A DNA stretch of 64,000 nt from Luteimonas terrae (GTDB taxonomy: Bacteria > Pseudomonadota > Gammaproteobacteria > Xanthomonadales > Xanthomonadaceae), in assembly GCF_004358165.1 (NCBI RefSeq), contig NZ_SMTG01000002.1:620001-684000 (forward strand), given 5' to 3'. The position numbers and the translations under genes were made by a program. The notes beneath the pieces were generated by a model. That model was not told the origin of the DNA and made no database searches. It saw only the letters and a list, made by a program, of their open reading frames with translations. This document shows positions 25,993 to 34,808 of this stretch, piece by piece. Numbering within the stretch: position 1 is the stretch's first letter; the number at the start of each line of letters is the position of its first letter.

Positions 25993-26463
25993 ATGGAGAT
26001 CGCCGCTGCGCGTGTCGCCACCTTCCACTACACCCTCACCGACGACGCGGGCGCGGTCATCGACAGCTCGCAGGGCGGCACGCCGCTGCCTTACCTGCAC
26101 GGTGCCGGCAACATCGTGCCCGGCCTGGAGAAGGCGCTCGAAGGCCGCAAGGCCGGCGACACGCTGCAGGTCGACGTGCAGCCCGAAGAGGGCTACGGCC
26201 CGCGCAACGACGCCATGGTGCAGTCGGTGCCGCGCGAGGCCTTCCAGGGCATCGACGCGATCGAGCCGGGCATGCAGTTCCAGGCGCAGGGTGGCGGTGG
26301 CTCGATGATGGTGACCGTGGTCGAGGTCGGCGATGCCGAGGTCAAGATCGACGGCAACCACCCGCTGGCCGGCCAGGTGTTGCATTTCGCGATCGAGATC
26401 GTCGACGTGCGCGAGTCCACAGAAGAGGAAAAGCAGGCCGGCCAGGTCCTCGCACAGGCCTGA
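25993..26463 (+). CDS. SlyD-like FKBP peptidyl-prolyl isomerase
   Basis: The product has 156 residues. AGGAG lies 7 nt before ATG 25993. [41 protein letters not shown] and the insert-in-flap region [20 protein letters not shown], followed by [20 protein letters not shown], are diagnostic of the SlyD branch. The His/Cys-rich metal-binding tail of E. coli SlyD is absent; the chain stops at QAGQVLAQA. It is a cytosolic folding chaperone. Confidence 0.92.
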   Translation: MEIAAARVATFHYTLTDDAGAVIDSSQGGTPLPYLHGAGNIVPGLEKALEGRKAGDTLQVDVQPEEGYGPRNDAMVQSVPREAFQGIDAIEPGMQFQAQGGGGSMMVTVVEVGDAEVKIDGNHPLAGQVLHFAIEIVDVRESTEEEKQAGQVLAQA

Positions 26464-26592
26464 TGCCGGCAGGCCGTCCCGGTCCTGGTGCCGGGGCGGT
26501 CCCGCGGGATCCGGGCGGCGCCAAGCCGTTCACCCGGTCCTGCGTGGCCGGGGCGCAGCCTGCGCGCATCGATCCCGCGGGAGGCGCGCGCC

Positions 26593-27276
26593 ATGATCCG
26601 GATCACCGCCCTGAAATGGGTTCCACCGTTCGCCGCCGGCCAGGTGCGCGACCACCGCCTGCGCTGGGTCCTGCGGGAAGTCGGCTGGCCTTACGAGGTG
26701 CGTCTGCTCGACGCGCCGACGCTCAAATCGCCGGACTACCGCCACGCACAGCCCTTCGGCCAGGTGCCGGTGCTTGAGGAAGATGGCCGGCCAACGCTGT
26801 TCGAATCCGGTGCGGTGGTGCTCGATGTCGCGATGCGCGCGAACCGTCTGCTCCCCGAGGACCCCGGCCAGCGATCATTGGCGATCTGCTGGCTCGTCGC
26901 GGCCTTGAACTCGATCGAACCGGCGTTGATGAACGTCGCCGAGGTCGCGTATTTCACGCGCGACGAGGCCCAGCAGGCCGCACGGCGCCCGGTCGTCGAC
27001 GCCTTCGCGCGCCAGCGGCTCGATGCGCTGCAGGGCGCGCTTGGCGATCGCACGTGGATGGTCGGCGATGACTTCTCGGTGGCCGATCTGATGCTGTCCT
27101 CGGTGTTGAAGATCGCCGACAGGCTCGACCTGCTCGAGGGTTTCGACGCCTTGCAGCGCTACGCGCAACGTTGCTGGGACCGGCCCGCGCACCGCGAGGC
27201 GATTGCCGAGCAATGCGCGACCATCGACGCGCATGCACAGGTCGACATGCGATACGACGCCTTGAAGACCGGATAG
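26593..27276 (+). CDS. Glutathione S-transferase family protein
   Basis: The product has 227 residues from ATG 26593 with GGGAGG upstream. The N-terminal thioredoxin fold includes HRLRWVLREVGWPYEVRLLD, the cis-Pro GQVPVLEEDG and the glutathione-binding ESGAVVLDVA. The C-terminal helical domain has WMVGDDFSVADLMLSSVL with the conserved N-capping Asp. It is cytosolic. The substrate is unknown. Confidence 0.88.
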   Translation: MIRITALKWVPPFAAGQVRDHRLRWVLREVGWPYEVRLLDAPTLKSPDYRHAQPFGQVPVLEEDGRPTLFESGAVVLDVAMRANRLLPEDPGQRSLAICWLVAALNSIEPALMNVAEVAYFTRDEAQQAARRPVVDAFARQRLDALQGALGDRTWMVGDDFSVADLMLSSVLKIADRLDLLEGFDALQRYAQRCWDRPAHREAIAEQCATIDAHAQVDMRYDALKTG

Positions 27277-27309
27277 CCGCAGCGCCCGGTCACGCGCGGC
27301 GCGTCGGGC

Positions 27310-28374
27310 TCAGGCGGATTGGGCGCGCCGCACCAGGCCGTGGATGTAGGCCATCTTCTCCACCACCGGCGGCGCGATCACGAACGGATATGCGTCCGCC
27401 TGACCCATCGCGCGGTTGAGGCTGTTGATCGCCCAGGTCAGGGGCAGCCAGGCGTCGACCAGACGCCGGACGTCGGCGACGCGATGCGGATCGAAGGCGA
27501 TCGTCGCCTCCATCGAGGGATCGTCGGCAAGGTCGGGCGAGATGCGGATGCCGAACGCGGACGCCATCTCCAGGGTGTCGACGATGTGCAGGTAATGCGC
27601 CCAGGTTTCCGCCCAGTCTTCCCACGGGTGCATTGTCGCGTAGGGGCTGACGTGCGCGGACTGCCAGTCGGCGGGCGCACCTGCGTCGTAGTAGCGCTGC
27701 AGGGCCTCGCCGTAGTCCTCGCGGTCGTCGCCGAACAGCGCCCGGCAGCGGGCCAGCTCGTCCTCGCCGGCATCGCGCACCAGCTTGTCCCAGTAGTAGT
27801 GGCCGACCTCGTGGCGAAAGTGGCCGAGCAGGGTGCGGTAGAGCTCGCCCATCGCCACGCGCGTCGCCTCGCGTGCGGCGTCGTCGGCCTCGTTGAGCGA
27901 GAGGGTGATGTGGCCGTTGTCGTGGCCGGTCATCACCTTCGGACCGTCCGGCGGATCGGCGAGGAAATCGAAGGACAGCGGCTGCGGATCGCCACTGCCC
28001 GGCACCGGCGTGGGCAGGCGCAGGCGCAGCAGTGTGTAGAACAGGCGGCGCTTGGCTGCCTCGATCTTCTGCCACGCGGCCAGCCGCTCCGGATCACCGA
28101 GGTCGGGAATCGTGCGGTTGTGGCGGCACGCGCGGCACAGCGTGTGCGGATCATTTGCAGGCAGCAGCCAGTTGCAGGCCGAATGGTCGGCATTGGCGCA
28201 GAAGCGGTAGCGCTGCCCGGGCCGTGCCGGAATCAGCCAGTCGCCCTGGTCGAGCTCGAGCGCCTCGAGCGTCAGCGTCTGGGGATCGAAGCCCAGCGTA
28301 TGCCCGCAGCGCAGGCACGCGGTGTTCTCGAAGTACAGCACCTGCTCGCAATGCGAGCACTTGAACAGTTGCAT
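27310..28374 (-). CDS. Zinc-ribbon plus zinc metallopeptidase protein
   Basis: The product has 354 residues from ATG 28374. A zinc ribbon opens it (CSHCEQVLYFENTACLRCG), and a second Cys cluster follows (RFCANADHSACNW, then CRACRHNRT). The catalytic motif HEVGHYYW (HExxH) is near residue 195, with EDWAETWAHYLHIVDT supplying a further acidic ligand. This matches the putative zinc-binding metallopeptidase family (DUF2248-like). It lies 22 bp downstream of the transglutaminase-like gene, so the two are probably co-transcribed, perhaps in processing of a peptide. No export signal is seen. Confidence 0.85.
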   Translation of the reverse strand: MQLFKCSHCEQVLYFENTACLRCGHTLGFDPQTLTLEALELDQGDWLIPARPGQRYRFCANADHSACNWLLPANDPHTLCRACRHNRTIPDLGDPERLAAWQKIEAAKRRLFYTLLRLRLPTPVPGSGDPQPLSFDFLADPPDGPKVMTGHDNGHITLSLNEADDAAREATRVAMGELYRTLLGHFRHEVGHYYWDKLVRDAGEDELARCRALFGDDREDYGEALQRYYDAGAPADWQSAHVSPYATMHPWEDWAETWAHYLHIVDTLEMASAFGIRISPDLADDPSMEATIAFDPHRVADVRRLVDAWLPLTWAINSLNRAMGQADAYPFVIAPPVVEKMAYIHGLVRRAQSA

Positions 28375-28396
28375 GCGAGGGGATGTCCCGGAAGGA

Positions 28397-29224
28397 TCAG
28401 GCCGCGTGGCCGAGGTCGTCGTCGAAATTCCGGGACGCGTCGTCAAGGTCCGCCCAGACCCGCAGCGACAGCGTGCGCAGCGGCCGGTAGCTGGTCAGGA
28501 ATGCCACGTCGGCCGCATCGCGCCCGTGCGCGATCACCACGCGCCCGCCGCGCGGCGCCGACTGGGTCGCGTCGAAGGTGTACCAGGTGCCGCCCAGGTA
28601 CGCCTCGAACCAGGCATGCATGTCCATCGGCTTGAGGTCGTGCAGCCAGCCCACGACCATCCGCGCGGGAATGTCGAGCGCTCGGCACAGGGTGATGCCG
28701 ACGTGGGCGAAGTCGCGACACACGCCGGCGCCGTGCGCCAGGGTGTCCTGCGCATCGGTACTGGCGTTGCTGACGCCGTAGCGATAGTCCAGGTGCGTGG
28801 CGATCCACTGGCGGATGGCCTCGGCCTGGCCGTAGCCCGGCGCGGCGTCCTTGACGATCGCGCGGGCCTGTTCCCACATCGCGCCGCGATCGGACGGGCA
28901 ATAGCGGCTGGGCAGCAGGAACTGCAGCGTGTCGGCAGGCAGGTGGGCCGGTTCGATCGCCGGCGCGTCGGGCGCGACGCGGATGTCCGGCGCGGTCTCG
29001 ACGGTCGCATCGACGCGGACGCGAGTCAGCCCCTTGGGCAGCACGAACCGCTGGCAGCGGTTGCCGAAGCCGTCGACGTGCTCGTCGAACCCATGGCTGC
29101 GCGCGAAACCGCGGCGCCCGTTGACCTGCCACTGCGCGCGTCCGTCGCGCGGACGCAGCATCGCAATGACCGGGCTGGCAGCGTCGGTTTCGATCGAGAG
29201 TTCGCAGCCGGCCTGGACACGCAT
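28397..29224 (-). CDS. Transglutaminase-like (bacterial type) protein
   Basis: The product has 275 residues from ATG 29224. The catalytic triad of transglutaminase/arylamine-type cysteine proteins is visible: Cys in GAGVCRDFAHV, His in DMHAWFEAYLGG and Asp in WYTFDATQ. The N-terminal beta domain contains the FVLPKGLTRVRVDATV motif of this group. It is cytosolic by signal. Members are proposed peptidases or transamidases. It heads a two-gene unit with the metallopeptidase. Confidence 0.88.
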   Translation of the reverse strand: MRVQAGCELSIETDAASPVIAMLRPRDGRAQWQVNGRRGFARSHGFDEHVDGFGNRCQRFVLPKGLTRVRVDATVETAPDIRVAPDAPAIEPAHLPADTLQFLLPSRYCPSDRGAMWEQARAIVKDAAPGYGQAEAIRQWIATHLDYRYGVSNASTDAQDTLAHGAGVCRDFAHVGITLCRALDIPARMVVGWLHDLKPMDMHAWFEAYLGGTWYTFDATQSAPRGGRVVIAHGRDAADVAFLTSYRPLRTLSLRVWADLDDASRNFDDDLGHAA

Positions 29225-29392
29225 CGGGTGAAGGATTCCTTGAAGGTGCGCCACGGTAGGCGCGGGATCGTGCAGCGCGCGTGCAGGACGCGGGTTCAAC
29301 AAGCACGGCGTCGACGACCGCTCACGACATGCGGATCGGACGCGTCATGATCGAAACGACGGGCAAGCTGCAGATGCTGCGACGTGCAGACG

Positions 29393-29418
29393 AAAAAGCC
29401 GGCCCACGGGGCCGGCTT
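29393..29418 (-). terminator. Rho-independent terminator of tRNA-Val
   Basis: In minus-strand sense, a stem GCCGGCCC/GGGCCGGC with a short loop is followed by TTTTTCG. It lies 20 nt past the tRNA 3' end. Confidence 0.9.
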
Positions 29419-29437
29419 CTCGCACACGCTTGGTGTC

Positions 29438-29512
29438 TGGTGGGCGGTACAGGGATCGAACCTGTGACCCTTGCCGTGTGAAGGCAATGCTCTACCGCTG
29501 AGCTAACCGCCC
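29438..29512 (-). tRNA. tRNA-Val (CAC anticodon)
   Basis: The 75-nt cloverleaf includes an encoded CCA. The acceptor stem is GGGCGGT/ACCGCCC, the D arm is GCTCAGCGGTAGAGC, the anticodon stem-loop is TTGCC-TTCACAC-GGCAA (CAC at 34-36, reading GUG) and the T arm is CAGGTTCGATCCCTG. It is flanked downstream by a strong terminator. Confidence 0.96.
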
Positions 29513-29653
29513 GGATCGTTCGGAGGGCCGGCACGAAGGCCTGGACCGTCTCCGGAGCGCCGTTCCTGTAAGGGGCTGCGCGATCGGGACGCGAATTCTA
29601 CGGGCGAAATGGTTTGGCGACAAGCGGGGGTGTCGATCGGTTCGTATCGTGCT

Positions 29654-29762
29654 GTCGTCCCAGCGAAAGCTGGAAGCGCTTTTCAACAGCCGAAGGGCGG
29701 TCACCCATTTCGATCTGGAGCTTTACCGCGAAAATGGACCCCAGCCTTCGCTGGGGTGACGA
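29654..29762. repeat. Inverted REP pair (REPIN-like element)
   Basis: The left copy GTCGTCCCAGCGAAAGCTGG and the right copy CCCCAGCCTTCGCTGGGG + TGACGA are inverted relative to each other. AAAATGGA precedes the right copy. The span is about 109 bp and lies in the gap downstream of the TPR gene. The same layout recurs at 37528-37633. Confidence 0.85.
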
Positions 29763-29808
29763 GCTGGAGCATTGCCATCACACGGCAAGGGCCACAGCTC
29801 GCGACACA

Positions 29809-30660
29809 TCACTCGATCTGCTCTGCCGCATATGCCGCGTCCAGCGCTTCCATCGCATCGGCCGGCTTGAGCTTCGCGGCCTTCTCGTAGGCCGCCGCAG
29901 CCGCCGCTTCCTTCTTCGCCCCGTGCAGCAACATCAGCACATTGCCGTGCTCGATGTGCGCGATCGGAGACTGGGGCGTGAGCTTGAGCGCGGTGGCGAT
30001 GTGCGATTCGGCCTCGGCCGCCTTCGCGCCATAGGTCAGGCCACCGATCATCGCGCCGATCTTGTCGATGATCTCGGCGTGGTACAGCGCCAGCGCGGTA
30101 TGCGCCTCGGCGTGCTTGGGTGCCAGTTCCAGCGCGGTGTGCAGCGAATCGCGGACCTTGCCGGCGATGCCCTGCTTGAGCGCCTTGGTGATGCTGATGC
30201 CCTGGCTGTAGCGGCCGAGCGCGTAGGCGCGCCGGTAATGGCTGTTGGCTTCGTCGGGCAATGCGGCGATCGCGGCCTCGGCCAGGGCGGCCGCCTGTTC
30301 GTAACGCTTGAGCTGTTCGGCTTCCGACGTCACCAGATGCGTGGCATGGATGCCCAGCGCCTTGACCGCCACCGACGCGCCGACCGGTCCGAGCGCACTA
30401 CCGGCCTCGAAGGCGGTCTTGAAATCGCCGGCATGGAACGCGCGCCATGCGTCCTGCAGGGCGGTCGCGAGGTCATCGGCATCGAGTCTTTTCGGCGCGG
30501 CCTTGCCGGCGGCGGTGATCAGTGCCTTCGCGCGTCTGGCATCGGGAAACGGTTCGGCATCGCCGGCATGCAGCCGCGGCCAGGCCTTCTTCAGCGCATC
30601 GGCGGGATAGGCGAACGCGGTGGCATCGTGGGGAAAGGGCGCCCAGGTGGACTTGGCCAT
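29809..30660 (-). CDS. TPR-repeat protein
   Basis: The product has 283 residues from ATG 30660 with GAGGAA upstream. The chain is almost wholly alpha-helical with Ala-rich repeat pairs (YEQAAALAEAAIAALPDEANSHYRRAYALGRYSQG; LHTALELAPKHAEAHTALALYHAE; ALKLTPQSPIAHIEHGNVLML; YEKAAKLKPADAMEALDAAY), spaced as TPR-like units. There is no signal peptide. It probably serves as a protein-interaction scaffold. Confidence 0.8.
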   Translation of the reverse strand: MAKSTWAPFPHDATAFAYPADALKKAWPRLHAGDAEPFPDARRAKALITAAGKAAPKRLDADDLATALQDAWRAFHAGDFKTAFEAGSALGPVGASVAVKALGIHATHLVTSEAEQLKRYEQAAALAEAAIAALPDEANSHYRRAYALGRYSQGISITKALKQGIAGKVRDSLHTALELAPKHAEAHTALALYHAEIIDKIGAMIGGLTYGAKAAEAESHIATALKLTPQSPIAHIEHGNVLMLLHGAKKEAAAAAAYEKAAKLKPADAMEALDAAYAAEQIE

Positions 30661-30691
30661 CGTGATTCCTCGCAAAGGCGCATCTGCGCCG

Positions 30692-31318
30692 TCAGTGGGT
30701 ATAGGCCTTGACCAGCGCGTTGAGGTGCACGCGCTCGGCATCGCGCAGTGCGGGTGCCAGCAGCATCATCACCTGCACGATGCCCTCGCGGATCGCGACC
30801 TGTTCGTCACGGTCGCCACGCGTGGCGCTGTAGTTGAGCCAGAAGGTGGCGACGACGATCAGATTCGTCGCCGCCGCGTCGATCTCCGCAGGTGACGCCC
30901 GCAGGATGCCGGCGCGCGCGAGTCCCGCGATCACCGCATGTGCCCGCTCGCTGGCACGGCGCAGGATCCGCGAGAACCGCACGCGCAGGCGCCGGTTGCG
31001 GCTCAGGATCTCCAGCAGGTCGCGGTAGAGGAAGCGGTAGTCCCAGATGCACTCGAAGACCAGGTGCAGTTGCAGCCAGATGTCTTCCAGTTCCGGCAGC
31101 CGCCCGTCCGGCACCACCAGCGCGTCGTCCATGCGGGCTTCGTAGCCCGCGAACAGCTGCTCGATGATGTCGTCCTTGTTGCGGAAGTGGTAGTACAGAT
31201 TGCCGGGGCTGATCTCGAGTTCGTCGGCGATGTGGTTCGTCGTCACCCGCGGCTCGCCCTGGGCGTTGAACATCGCGAGGGCGCAATCGAGAATGCGTTG
31301 CCGGGTGTCGCGGGCCAT
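30692..31318 (-). CDS. TetR family transcriptional regulator
   Basis: The product has 208 residues from ATG 31318. The N-terminal helix-turn-helix is ARDTRQRILDCALAMFNAQG followed by TTNHIADELEISPGNLYYHFRNKDDII. The ligand domain includes FECIWDYRFLYRDLLEILSRN, a TetR_C variant common in fatty-acid-linked regulators. It lies 10 bp from the acyl-CoA-binding-protein gene in the same direction and 423 bp from the divergent reductase gene. It is a good candidate to regulate those neighbours. Confidence 0.9.
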   Translation of the reverse strand: MARDTRQRILDCALAMFNAQGEPRVTTNHIADELEISPGNLYYHFRNKDDIIEQLFAGYEARMDDALVVPDGRLPELEDIWLQLHLVFECIWDYRFLYRDLLEILSRNRRLRVRFSRILRRASERAHAVIAGLARAGILRASPAEIDAAATNLIVVATFWLNYSATRGDRDEQVAIREGIVQVMMLLAPALRDAERVHLNALVKAYTH

Positions 31319-31328
31319 CGAGCGTGGG

Positions 31329-31586
31329 TCAGCCCGTGAGCTTGTCGACCAGCGCGATGTACTGCTGCATCGCAGCAGTCTTTTCCGTCCCGGCCAGCTT
31401 CGCCCAGGCGTCGTACTTGGCGGTGCCGACGAAATCGAAGAAGCCGGGCTTGGGCCCGCGCACGTCGCCTTCCGATCCCTGCTTGTAGAGCGCATAGAGC
31501 CGCAGCAGCGTGTCGTTGTCGGGCCGCTCGTCGAGCGCCTGCACGCGCTGCGCCGCTGCCTCGAACGCCTGTGTCACTTCGGACAT
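31329..31586 (-). CDS. Acyl-CoA-binding protein
   Basis: The product has 85 residues, close to the usual 86. ATG 31586 is chosen because GGAGGG lies 6 nt upstream; ATG 31592 overlaps that site. LRLYALYKQGSEGDVRG, the signature KPGFFDF and KYDAWAKL carry the Lys and Tyr residues that bind the CoA 3'-phosphate. It should buffer long-chain acyl-CoA in the cytosol. ACBP is common in eukaryotes and restricted in bacteria. Its proximity to a predicted acyl-CoA reductase is telling. Confidence 0.93.
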   Translation of the reverse strand: MSEVTQAFEAAAQRVQALDERPDNDTLLRLYALYKQGSEGDVRGPKPGFFDFVGTAKYDAWAKLAGTEKTAAMQQYIALVDKLTG

Positions 31587-31741
31587 CGTCATCCCTCCAG
31601 GAAGCCGGCCGCCATCACAGCACCGACGCCGCGGCAAGGCAACCACGCGCCGGCGGAGGGAAGATTGTCGGCCGCCGACGCCTCTGGCACCGTAGCCGGC
31701 GGGAGGACGCCCGGCACCGCGGGCGCCGCGGAGGGATGCGA

Positions 31742-33730
31742 ATGGCTTACTTCGTGACCGGTGCGACCGGTTTCATCGGTCGTCACCTCGTGGGCAATCT
31801 GCTCAAGCGCAAGGGCACGATCCACGTGCTGGTTCGGAAGGATTCGAGGAAGAAGTTCGACGCGCTGGTGCGCGAGCTCGGCTGGGACGCCAAGCGCCTG
31901 GCCGTGGTCGAAGGCGACATGACCGCCGGACGCTGCGGCGTGTCGGCCGCGCAGCTGCGCTCGCTCAAAGGCAAGGTCAAGCACTTCTTCCATCTCGCCG
32001 CGGTCTATGACCTGACCGCGTCGCTCGAAGCGCAGCGCAGCGCGAACATCGACGGCACCCAGCATGCGCTCGACCTTGCCGCGGCCATCGAGGCGGGCTG
32101 CTTCCACCACACCAGTTCGATCGCGGCCGCCGGTCTGTACCCGGGCATCTTCCGCGAAGACATGTATGCCGAAGCCGAGGGCCTCGACGATCCTTATCTG
32201 CGTACCAAGCACGAATCCGAAGGTCTGGTGCGCCGCGAGACGCGCATCAAATGGCGCATCTACCGGCCGGCGATGGTGGTCGGGCATTCGAAGACCGGTG
32301 CGATCGACAAGATCGACGGGCCGTACTACTTCTTCACCCTCATCAAGAAGCTGCGCGACGTGTTTCCGCCGTGGATGCCGATGCTCGGTCTCGAGGGCGG
32401 GCGCATCAACATCGTGCCGGTGGACTTCGTCGCCGATGCGATGGACCACATCGCGCACAAGCCGCGTCTGGACGGCCACACCTTCCACCTCACCGACCCC
32501 GAGCCATTGCGTGTGGGCGAAGTGCTGAACCTGTTCTGCCGCGCCGGCCACGCGCCGGAGATGACGATGCGTCTGGACGCGCGCATGTTCGCGTTCGTGC
32601 CGCCGTCGATCCGCGGCGCGGTCGGCGCGCTGCCGCCGGTGAAGCGGTTCGTCGGCATGTTGCTGCGCGATTTCCGCATCCCGAAGCAGGTGATGAAATT
32701 CATTACCTATCCCACGCGCTTCGACAACCGCGAGGCCGAGCGCGCGCTGCGCGGCAGCGGCATCGAGGTGCCGAAGCTCGAGGACTACGCGTGGCGGTTG
32801 TGGGACTATTGGGAGCGCCACCTCGACCCGGACCTCTTCATCGACCGCACGCTCAAGGGCAAGGTGCGCAACAAGGTCGTGGTGATCACCGGCGGCTCGT
32901 CGGGCATCGGCCTGGCGACCGCGCAGCGCGTGGCCGAGGCGGGCGCGGTGACGGTGATCGTCGCGCGGCGCGAAGAGGAACTGTTCGCCGCGCGCGATGC
33001 GATGAAGGCAGCCGGCGGCAAGGTGTTCGCGTACACGGCGGATCTGGCGGATCTCGCCGATTGCGACCGGCTGGTGCAGCAGGTGCTGGCCGATCACGGT
33101 CACGTGGACATTCTCATCAACAACGCCGGGCGCTCGATCCGGCGTTCGATCGAACTGAGCTACGACCGCTTCCACGATTTCGAGCGGACGATGCAGCTCA
33201 ACTACTTCGGCAGCCTGCGCCTGATCATGGGCTTCATGCCGTCGATGACCAGACGCCGCAAGGGCCACATCATCAACATCAGCTCGATCGGCGTGCTGGC
33301 GAACTCGCCGCGCTTTTCGGCCTATGTGGCATCGAAGGCGGCGCTGGATGCCTTCAGCCGCTGCGCGCAGGGCGAGTTGTCGGGCAAGGGCATCAGTTTC
33401 ACGACGATCAACATGCCGCTGGTAGCGACGCCGATGATCGCGCCGACCAAGATGTACGACAGCGTGCCGACGCTGACGCCGGACGAGGCGGCCGGTCTGC
33501 TGGTCAAGGCGATCATCGAAAAACCCAGTCGCATCACCACGCGTCTGGGCATCTTCGCAGCCCTCGTCAACGCGGTCGCGCCCAAGGCCTACGAGATCGT
33601 CATGAGCACCGCGTTCGAACTGTTCCCCGACTCGGCCGCCGCCAGGGGCGACCGTTCGGCGTTACGCGACGAAACGCCCAGTCAGGAACAGATCGCGTTT
33701 GCCGCGATGATGCGCGGCGTGCACTGGTGA
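31742..33730 (+). CDS. Two-domain SDR protein, probable fatty acyl-CoA reductase
   Basis: The product has 662 residues from ATG 31742, with GGAGG 7 nt upstream. Domain 1 (about 1-360) is an extended SDR with FVTGATGFIG and YLRTK as the YxxxK pair, and closely resembles male-sterility-type reductases. Domain 2 (about 375-640) is a classical SDR with VVITGGSSGIG, NNAG and YVASK. The size and order match the Marinobacter-type bacterial fatty acyl-CoA reductase, which makes alcohols from acyl-CoA in two steps. The adjacent ACBP and TetR genes support a lipid role. Other double-SDR functions cannot be excluded. Confidence 0.78.
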   Translation: MAYFVTGATGFIGRHLVGNLLKRKGTIHVLVRKDSRKKFDALVRELGWDAKRLAVVEGDMTAGRCGVSAAQLRSLKGKVKHFFHLAAVYDLTASLEAQRSANIDGTQHALDLAAAIEAGCFHHTSSIAAAGLYPGIFREDMYAEAEGLDDPYLRTKHESEGLVRRETRIKWRIYRPAMVVGHSKTGAIDKIDGPYYFFTLIKKLRDVFPPWMPMLGLEGGRINIVPVDFVADAMDHIAHKPRLDGHTFHLTDPEPLRVGEVLNLFCRAGHAPEMTMRLDARMFAFVPPSIRGAVGALPPVKRFVGMLLRDFRIPKQVMKFITYPTRFDNREAERALRGSGIEVPKLEDYAWRLWDYWERHLDPDLFIDRTLKGKVRNKVVVITGGSSGIGLATAQRVAEAGAVTVIVARREEELFAARDAMKAAGGKVFAYTADLADLADCDRLVQQVLADHGHVDILINNAGRSIRRSIELSYDRFHDFERTMQLNYFGSLRLIMGFMPSMTRRRKGHIINISSIGVLANSPRFSAYVASKAALDAFSRCAQGELSGKGISFTTINMPLVATPMIAPTKMYDSVPTLTPDEAAGLLVKAIIEKPSRITTRLGIFAALVNAVAPKAYEIVMSTAFELFPDSAAARGDRSALRDETPSQEQIAFAAMMRGVHW

Positions 33731-33754
33731 CGCGATTGCGGTGCCGGCGCTGCT

Positions 33755-34666
33755 TCAGAAGCTCCGGCACTGCAGGAAGCGGGTCTGCTGTCCGCTGCCG
33801 GGCGGCGGCGTGATCTGCAGGCGCGAAGACGTCAGGTCCGGCTGACGCAGCACCAGCGCGCAGATCGCGTCGACGACCGCCTGGTCGTCACCGCGGCTGA
33901 CGAAGACCTGCAGGGTCGAGCCGGTGGCCCAGGCTGCGCGCTCGACGTCGGGCAGGGTGACGAGGCTGCGGACCAGGTCGCTGCGCTGGTCTTCGATCGG
34001 CGCATGCGGCGGAGCTTCGATGCGGACCGGCGCGGCAGGCGCGGCGGCCACCGGTGTGGCGGCGGCACTTGCCGGCGCTGCGGGTTCGGGCATCGCGAGG
34101 AAGGTGGCCACGCCGGCCAGCAGCGCGAACAGCCAGCCGAGCAGGGTGCGACGACGCGCGGCCAGGCCGGTTTTCGTGCGGATGGCGTCGAGTTCGCCGG
34201 GCGGCATCAGATCGCGCAGTTCCGGCCACAGGGTCCGGCCGTCGAGCAGTTCGATGCGCTGCTTGCCGGCGGCGCTCCGCGCCTCGTCGTCGATCTTGCC
34301 CTGCGTCACCAGCAGGCCACCGGTGGCGCTCTTGAGCAGCACTTCGCTCGACAAAGCCTGCACCGCGTTGCGGCCCAGCACGTAGGTCGACGCGTGCTTG
34401 CACGACAGCAGCCAGCGCGCGCCTTCGCGTTCGAGCATGTAGTCGCGGTCGCCGGACGCGTCCTCCAGGTCGACCACCTGCACGTAGCCGCGACGACGCA
34501 GCGCCTGCAGCACCATGCCGATGAAGCCGCGCCAGGAGATCGCCGACAGCGCGACGATGCCGGCCGCGGTCTCGTCGCGACGACGCTGGATGGTGAGGAA
34601 GTAGAACGACGCCGCGACACCGATGGCGATCGCCACTCCGATGGCGGCGATCCACTGCGTGGTCAT
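33755..34666 (-). CDS. Membrane-anchored Mrr-like restriction-endonuclease-fold protein
   Basis: The product has 303 residues from ATG 34666. A hydrophobic segment spans residues 5-27. A Mrr/REase-like domain follows: WRGFIGMVLQALRRRGYVQV, then DYMLEREGARWLLSCKH, with the D..(E)xK-type arrangement, and GGLLVTQGKIDDEAR. A second membrane span (TLLGWLFALLAGVATFLAM) and a Pro/Ala-rich linker lead to a C-terminal domain ending TSSRLQITPPPG. The two membrane anchors make classical restriction unlikely. No methyltransferase is nearby. Confidence 0.78.
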   Translation of the reverse strand: MTTQWIAAIGVAIAIGVAASFYFLTIQRRRDETAAGIVALSAISWRGFIGMVLQALRRRGYVQVVDLEDASGDRDYMLEREGARWLLSCKHASTYVLGRNAVQALSSEVLLKSATGGLLVTQGKIDDEARSAAGKQRIELLDGRTLWPELRDLMPPGELDAIRTKTGLAARRRTLLGWLFALLAGVATFLAMPEPAAPASAAATPVAAAPAAPVRIEAPPHAPIEDQRSDLVRSLVTLPDVERAAWATGSTLQVFVSRGDDQAVVDAICALVLRQPDLTSSRLQITPPPGSGQQTRFLQCRSF

Positions 34667-34776
34667 GCCGGTATCCGTATCCGCGGGCAGGGGCGGCAGG
34701 ATACCCGAGGGCGCGATGCCTGCGGCGTGGAGGCGCAGTGCGCGACGAGCGGCGCGGCACCTGCTGGCGTGCCCGG

Positions 34777-34799
34777 CCCTCCCCCGCCGCGGGGGAGGG
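34777..34799. repeat. GC-rich palindrome, single copy
   Basis: CCCTCCCCCGC and its complement flank one C. It is the same element type as the inverted pair at 16285-16438. It lies 9 bp downstream of the phasin stop codon, where it may also act in RNA decay or termination, though no U-tract follows. Confidence 0.75.
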
Positions 34800-34808
34800 C
34801 ACGAGAGC

